Shown here in pieces: positions 61,572 through 64,000 of a stretch of 64,000 nucleotides of DNA. The stretch lies in assembly GCF_001949145.1 (NCBI RefSeq), contig NW_019091381.1, positions 2,458,671 to 2,522,670 on the forward strand. The letters are read 5' to 3'. The notes under the pieces were generated by a model that saw only the letters and a list, made by a program, of their open reading frames with translations, was not told the origin of the DNA and did no database searches. The translations under genes were made by a program, and so were the position numbers. This DNA comes from Acanthaster planci. Its lineage: Eukaryota; Echinodermata; Asteroidea; Valvatida; Acanthasteridae. Every line of letters begins with the position of its first letter. The stretch's first letter is position 1.

Positions 61572-62239
61572 CCGTGAGACCAGACAGAATGCGCGGTGGA
61601 CGCAACAAATTCGGCCCTATGTACAAACGTGACCGGGCCCTCAAGCAACAACAACGGAACCGCATCATCGCTAGCAGCCGGGCTGTGTCGGCCCCCGGCA
61701 ACCCGGACATATCCATGGCCATCAAGAACATCCAGGCGGCCGCGTCCAAGAGCGCGCCCCTCTACCCTCCGGCCGCCGTGGTCATAAGGGACCCCATGAT
61801 GAACAACAAGCAGGCAGCGCTTATGAACATCCCGCAGCCCACGTCGCTGTCGCATAACGGCTACCCGGGGGCGGCCGCTGCCAGCGGCAGCAACCACCAT
61901 CACCACCACCAGATGCAGCCCCTCAACTACACCACGGCCGCCATGGCCCATCAGAACCCGGCCTCCAGTCCCCCGCCTCCCTCAGCCTCCTCCAGCACCA
62001 GTCCACTCCTCCACCCGGTCAAGTCGGAGCCCGACCAGACCCCCAATCTCATCCTGGAGCTGATGAAGAGCGAACCAGACCACACCCAACTCCAGGCCAA
62101 GGTGGCCGCGTTCCTGCAGAGCCAGATGAGCCTCACGCCGCCCGGAGATTTCTTCAGTATGATCTGCAAGCTTGCCGACCAGACTCTCTTCTCGTTCGTA
62201 GACTGGGCCAGGAATAGCTTATACTTCAAAGAGCTCAAG
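61572..62239 (+). CDS. NR5A: NR5A exon: FTZ-F1 box, hinge and start of ligand-binding domain
   Basis: The 668-base exon completes an Ala codon and reads AVRPDRMRGGRNKFGPMYK, then RDRALKQQQRN, the FTZ-F1 box that contacts the 5' extension of the binding site. The hinge (residues about 35-150) is Ala/Pro/Ser-rich with a five-His run. VKSEPD and MKSEPD both fit the SUMO consensus, as in the IKSE site of SF-1. The ligand-binding domain starts at PNLILELMKSEP, aligned with PELILQLLQLEP of SF-1, and continues ICKLADQTLFSFVDWARNSL and YFKELK, which is helix 3. The exon ends exactly at ELK with GTAAGC, the conserved NR5A splice position. The remaining exons are right of the window. Confidence 0.95.
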
Positions 62240-64000
62240 GTAAGCAACCTTTTTGGACTTCAAAAGCCTTCTGAGAGCCCCATTCAAATCCTTTTCAGAC
62301 ATGCACTTAAATGCTCATTATTCATACGGCGATGCTACATTTACAGATGCGTCTTTGTTTCCCCTGGATGAAAGATTTTGTATTGTTGTTCCTTTGAAGA
62401 AAATTTTAAGTTGAAATGGAATTCGCAGGGGACGAAAAATACCACCCGAGAAAATTTGGAAACGACCATCGGTCCGAATGACGTCTTCGCTGACGTGAAT
62501 ATTTCGTTTTTCCTGATTCAATAAAGACATCTGTAACTGGCGTCCGTCGGTCCCTCTTCAGCCAAACCAGTAAGACAAAGCTTGTTTAAAAGCATGTGGA
62601 AAAGATATGATGTAGATCGCATCTTTTTGTCATATTCTGGTACACTCGTGTTACATATCGCGGACTCAACAATTGTGTTAAAAATCGGTTTGTTGGGCCG
62701 TCCAAAAATGTATACATGTATCTTGCAGCATGTGTCGTATGCAGGAAGGCACGATAATGCGATGCCAGGCGAAAACCGCGCGGTTGCCAGCGCTACTTGT
62801 TTTGTGTGCAGCAGGGGGAGCGCCCGGCCATTCGTGCAGAAGCGCACAGAGATACCGTGCACACAATAGGAAGATGGCGGAGATAGCAGAAAAAAACCTC
62901 CGTTAAAAAAATATGGCGCTGTTATTTCCGCCTGAATGGACGCTTTACATCTCGACAATGAAGGGAGAACAAGACGACGGGTCTTGGACGCATCATGCGG
63001 ACGAAGGAGGGTTCTCGGCGGTTTGTCCGAGCCGTCTCTCCGGTGCCGATCCTTCGCATCGCGCGATTGGAATTGGCAGGAGACCGGGAATGGAACGGAG
63101 CTTGCCGCGGCTGGGGGAAAAAAAATCCGCCTGTATAATTTCCCGAGAATAATTGACAGCGCGGAGGGCAGGGGAAAACGGGGGGGGGGGAGGAATTCTG
63201 AGAGGCAATTTTCATCGGCGCTAGTTTAGAAATCAATGGTTGTTACCCAGGCAGGGGAAGAAATGATGTGACTTCGGCCAAGAAATTGCGTTTGATTTGT
63301 GCTTCAAGCAGATGTTGACGCGAAAACGGCGCTATTTTGGGCCTTCTCAGTCAACTCTAACGTTTGTTTTTACAAGTAAAGGTTTTTTCGCTTTCACTAG
63401 AATTTGAAAGGTTCTCGAGTCCTGTTCAGTTATTAATGAAACTAGTATTAACTGAACGATATGTCCTAATCGGTGTTCGATGTAAACGGACAATTGTGTG
63501 TCCAGGCTATAATGTCGATGGTTTAAATCCGAGTGAAAAACGTCGTGCAAACAGCCACCTGTGATTCCAAAAAAATCCAGATATTAAACACCAATTCTGA
63601 CTACGAGTTGGGAAAACACAAACCACATGTTGTCTGCACAGTGGTTACAGTTTTTGTTTCGTGGTCAGTTATGCGAGCAGTCTGTGTATTTGCATTACCA
63701 AAGTAGCTTTATTGCCAATTAGCATGATAATCACTAATTTATACGAGACAGATGGTCCCCTTGCAATACACGTTAGCTACGTGAAACCGCGATGGCCGGA
63801 ATTTTTCGCCTGGCCAGGTCAGGACGTGTTTAGTGCAACCGTTTGTTGTCGCACTGTCCGCCGCTGTCTCCGAGTTCGCGTCATGATGCGCGGGTAGGGC
63901 AAACTGTGGCGCTTGCCCGGACCTTTTGTCCGATGATATCCCTCCCGCCACCCGCCATTGTCTGCTTTTGTGTTCCGCGGTGTGGCGGGGGGGGGGGGGG
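62240..64000 (+). other. NR5A: NR5A intron in the ligand-binding domain, runs off the window
   Basis: No further NR5A exon (expected to resume with a sequence like VxDQMxLLQxCWSELL) was found before the end. A CpG-rich block lies at 62865-63230. The window ends in a run of at least 13 G, which may mark another assembly weak point. Confidence 0.8.
62865..63230. promoter_or_regulatory. CpG-rich block with YY1-like motif in NR5A intron
   Basis: AAGATGGCGG (62871-62880) and ATATGGCGC (near 62912) lie at the left edge of a 350-base CG-rich stretch, with CGATCCTTCGCATCGCGCG near 63048. Looks like an intragenic promoter or enhancer; the neighbouring open frames on both strands are overlapping and without domains. 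Confidence 0.3.

Noticed and set aside
61529-61951. 140-codon minus-strand frame
   Set aside because: Shadow of the GC-rich NR5A exon on the opposite strand.
1-64000. Known conserved microRNAs (let-7, miR-1, miR-9, miR-100, miR-124 and similar) searched by eye
   Set aside because: No matching mature sequence noticed; vertebrate miR-181, located in NR6A1, was not seen either.
1-64000. CRISPR arrays, bacterial operons, defence islands, rRNA
   Set aside because: Spliced animal genes and repeats dominate; no regularly spaced repeats or ribosomal RNA sequence were seen.

Overview
This is a piece of a draft animal genome. It has large introns, GT-AG splicing, GC-rich exons in an AT-richer background, many poly-G/poly-C tracts and one 701-base run of N. 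It carries parts of two nuclear-receptor genes on the + strand, head to tail. The species cannot be fixed from sequence alone. Short words such as TAGGCCTA and TGTACATGTACA, and the retained NR6A-NR5A linkage, suggest a marine invertebrate, most likely a non-vertebrate deuterostome; this is inference.

Region 1 (1-14818) is the 3' part of an NR6A gene (germ cell nuclear factor, GCNF/NR6A1). Its exons are 1-117 (second zinc finger of the DNA-binding domain), 940-995 (C-terminal extension), 13495-14263 (hinge and most of the ligand-binding domain) and 14538-14818 (end of that domain and stop). All junctions are in phase, and the 5' exons lie left of the window. The 12.5-kb intron 996-13494 holds the assembly gap, two related dispersed repeats, and two GC-rich blocks with CCAAT and YY1-like motifs that could be an internal or antisense promoter.

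Region 2 (about 15-51 kb) is intergenic, with no convincing protein gene. It contains three copies of a long foldback element (MITE-like), several tRNA-like SINE fragments, a recent 122-bp tandem duplication, hairpins, and a few GC-rich blocks that end in good splice donors and could be untranslated first exons.

Region 3 (about 51 kb to the end) is the 5' part of an NR5A gene (FTZ-F1/SF-1/LRH-1 family). Two candidate alternative first coding exons (51522-51615 and 52958-53075) end in the same phase. They are followed by the DNA-binding-domain exon (59212 or 59233 to 59505) and a large exon 61572-62239 carrying the FTZ-F1 box, a low-complexity hinge and the start of the ligand-binding domain. 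The rest of the gene is right of the window.

The main biological point is the NR6A to NR5A head-to-tail arrangement, which matches the NR6A1-NR5A1 pair of human chromosome 9q33. The two products recognise overlapping DNA sites (AGGTCA-type DR0 and extended half-sites), so linked and cross-regulated genes are plausible. A near-consensus DR0 site sits on one NR5A first-exon donor. I saw no clear unknown protein system; the non-standard signals are regulatory or repeat structures.
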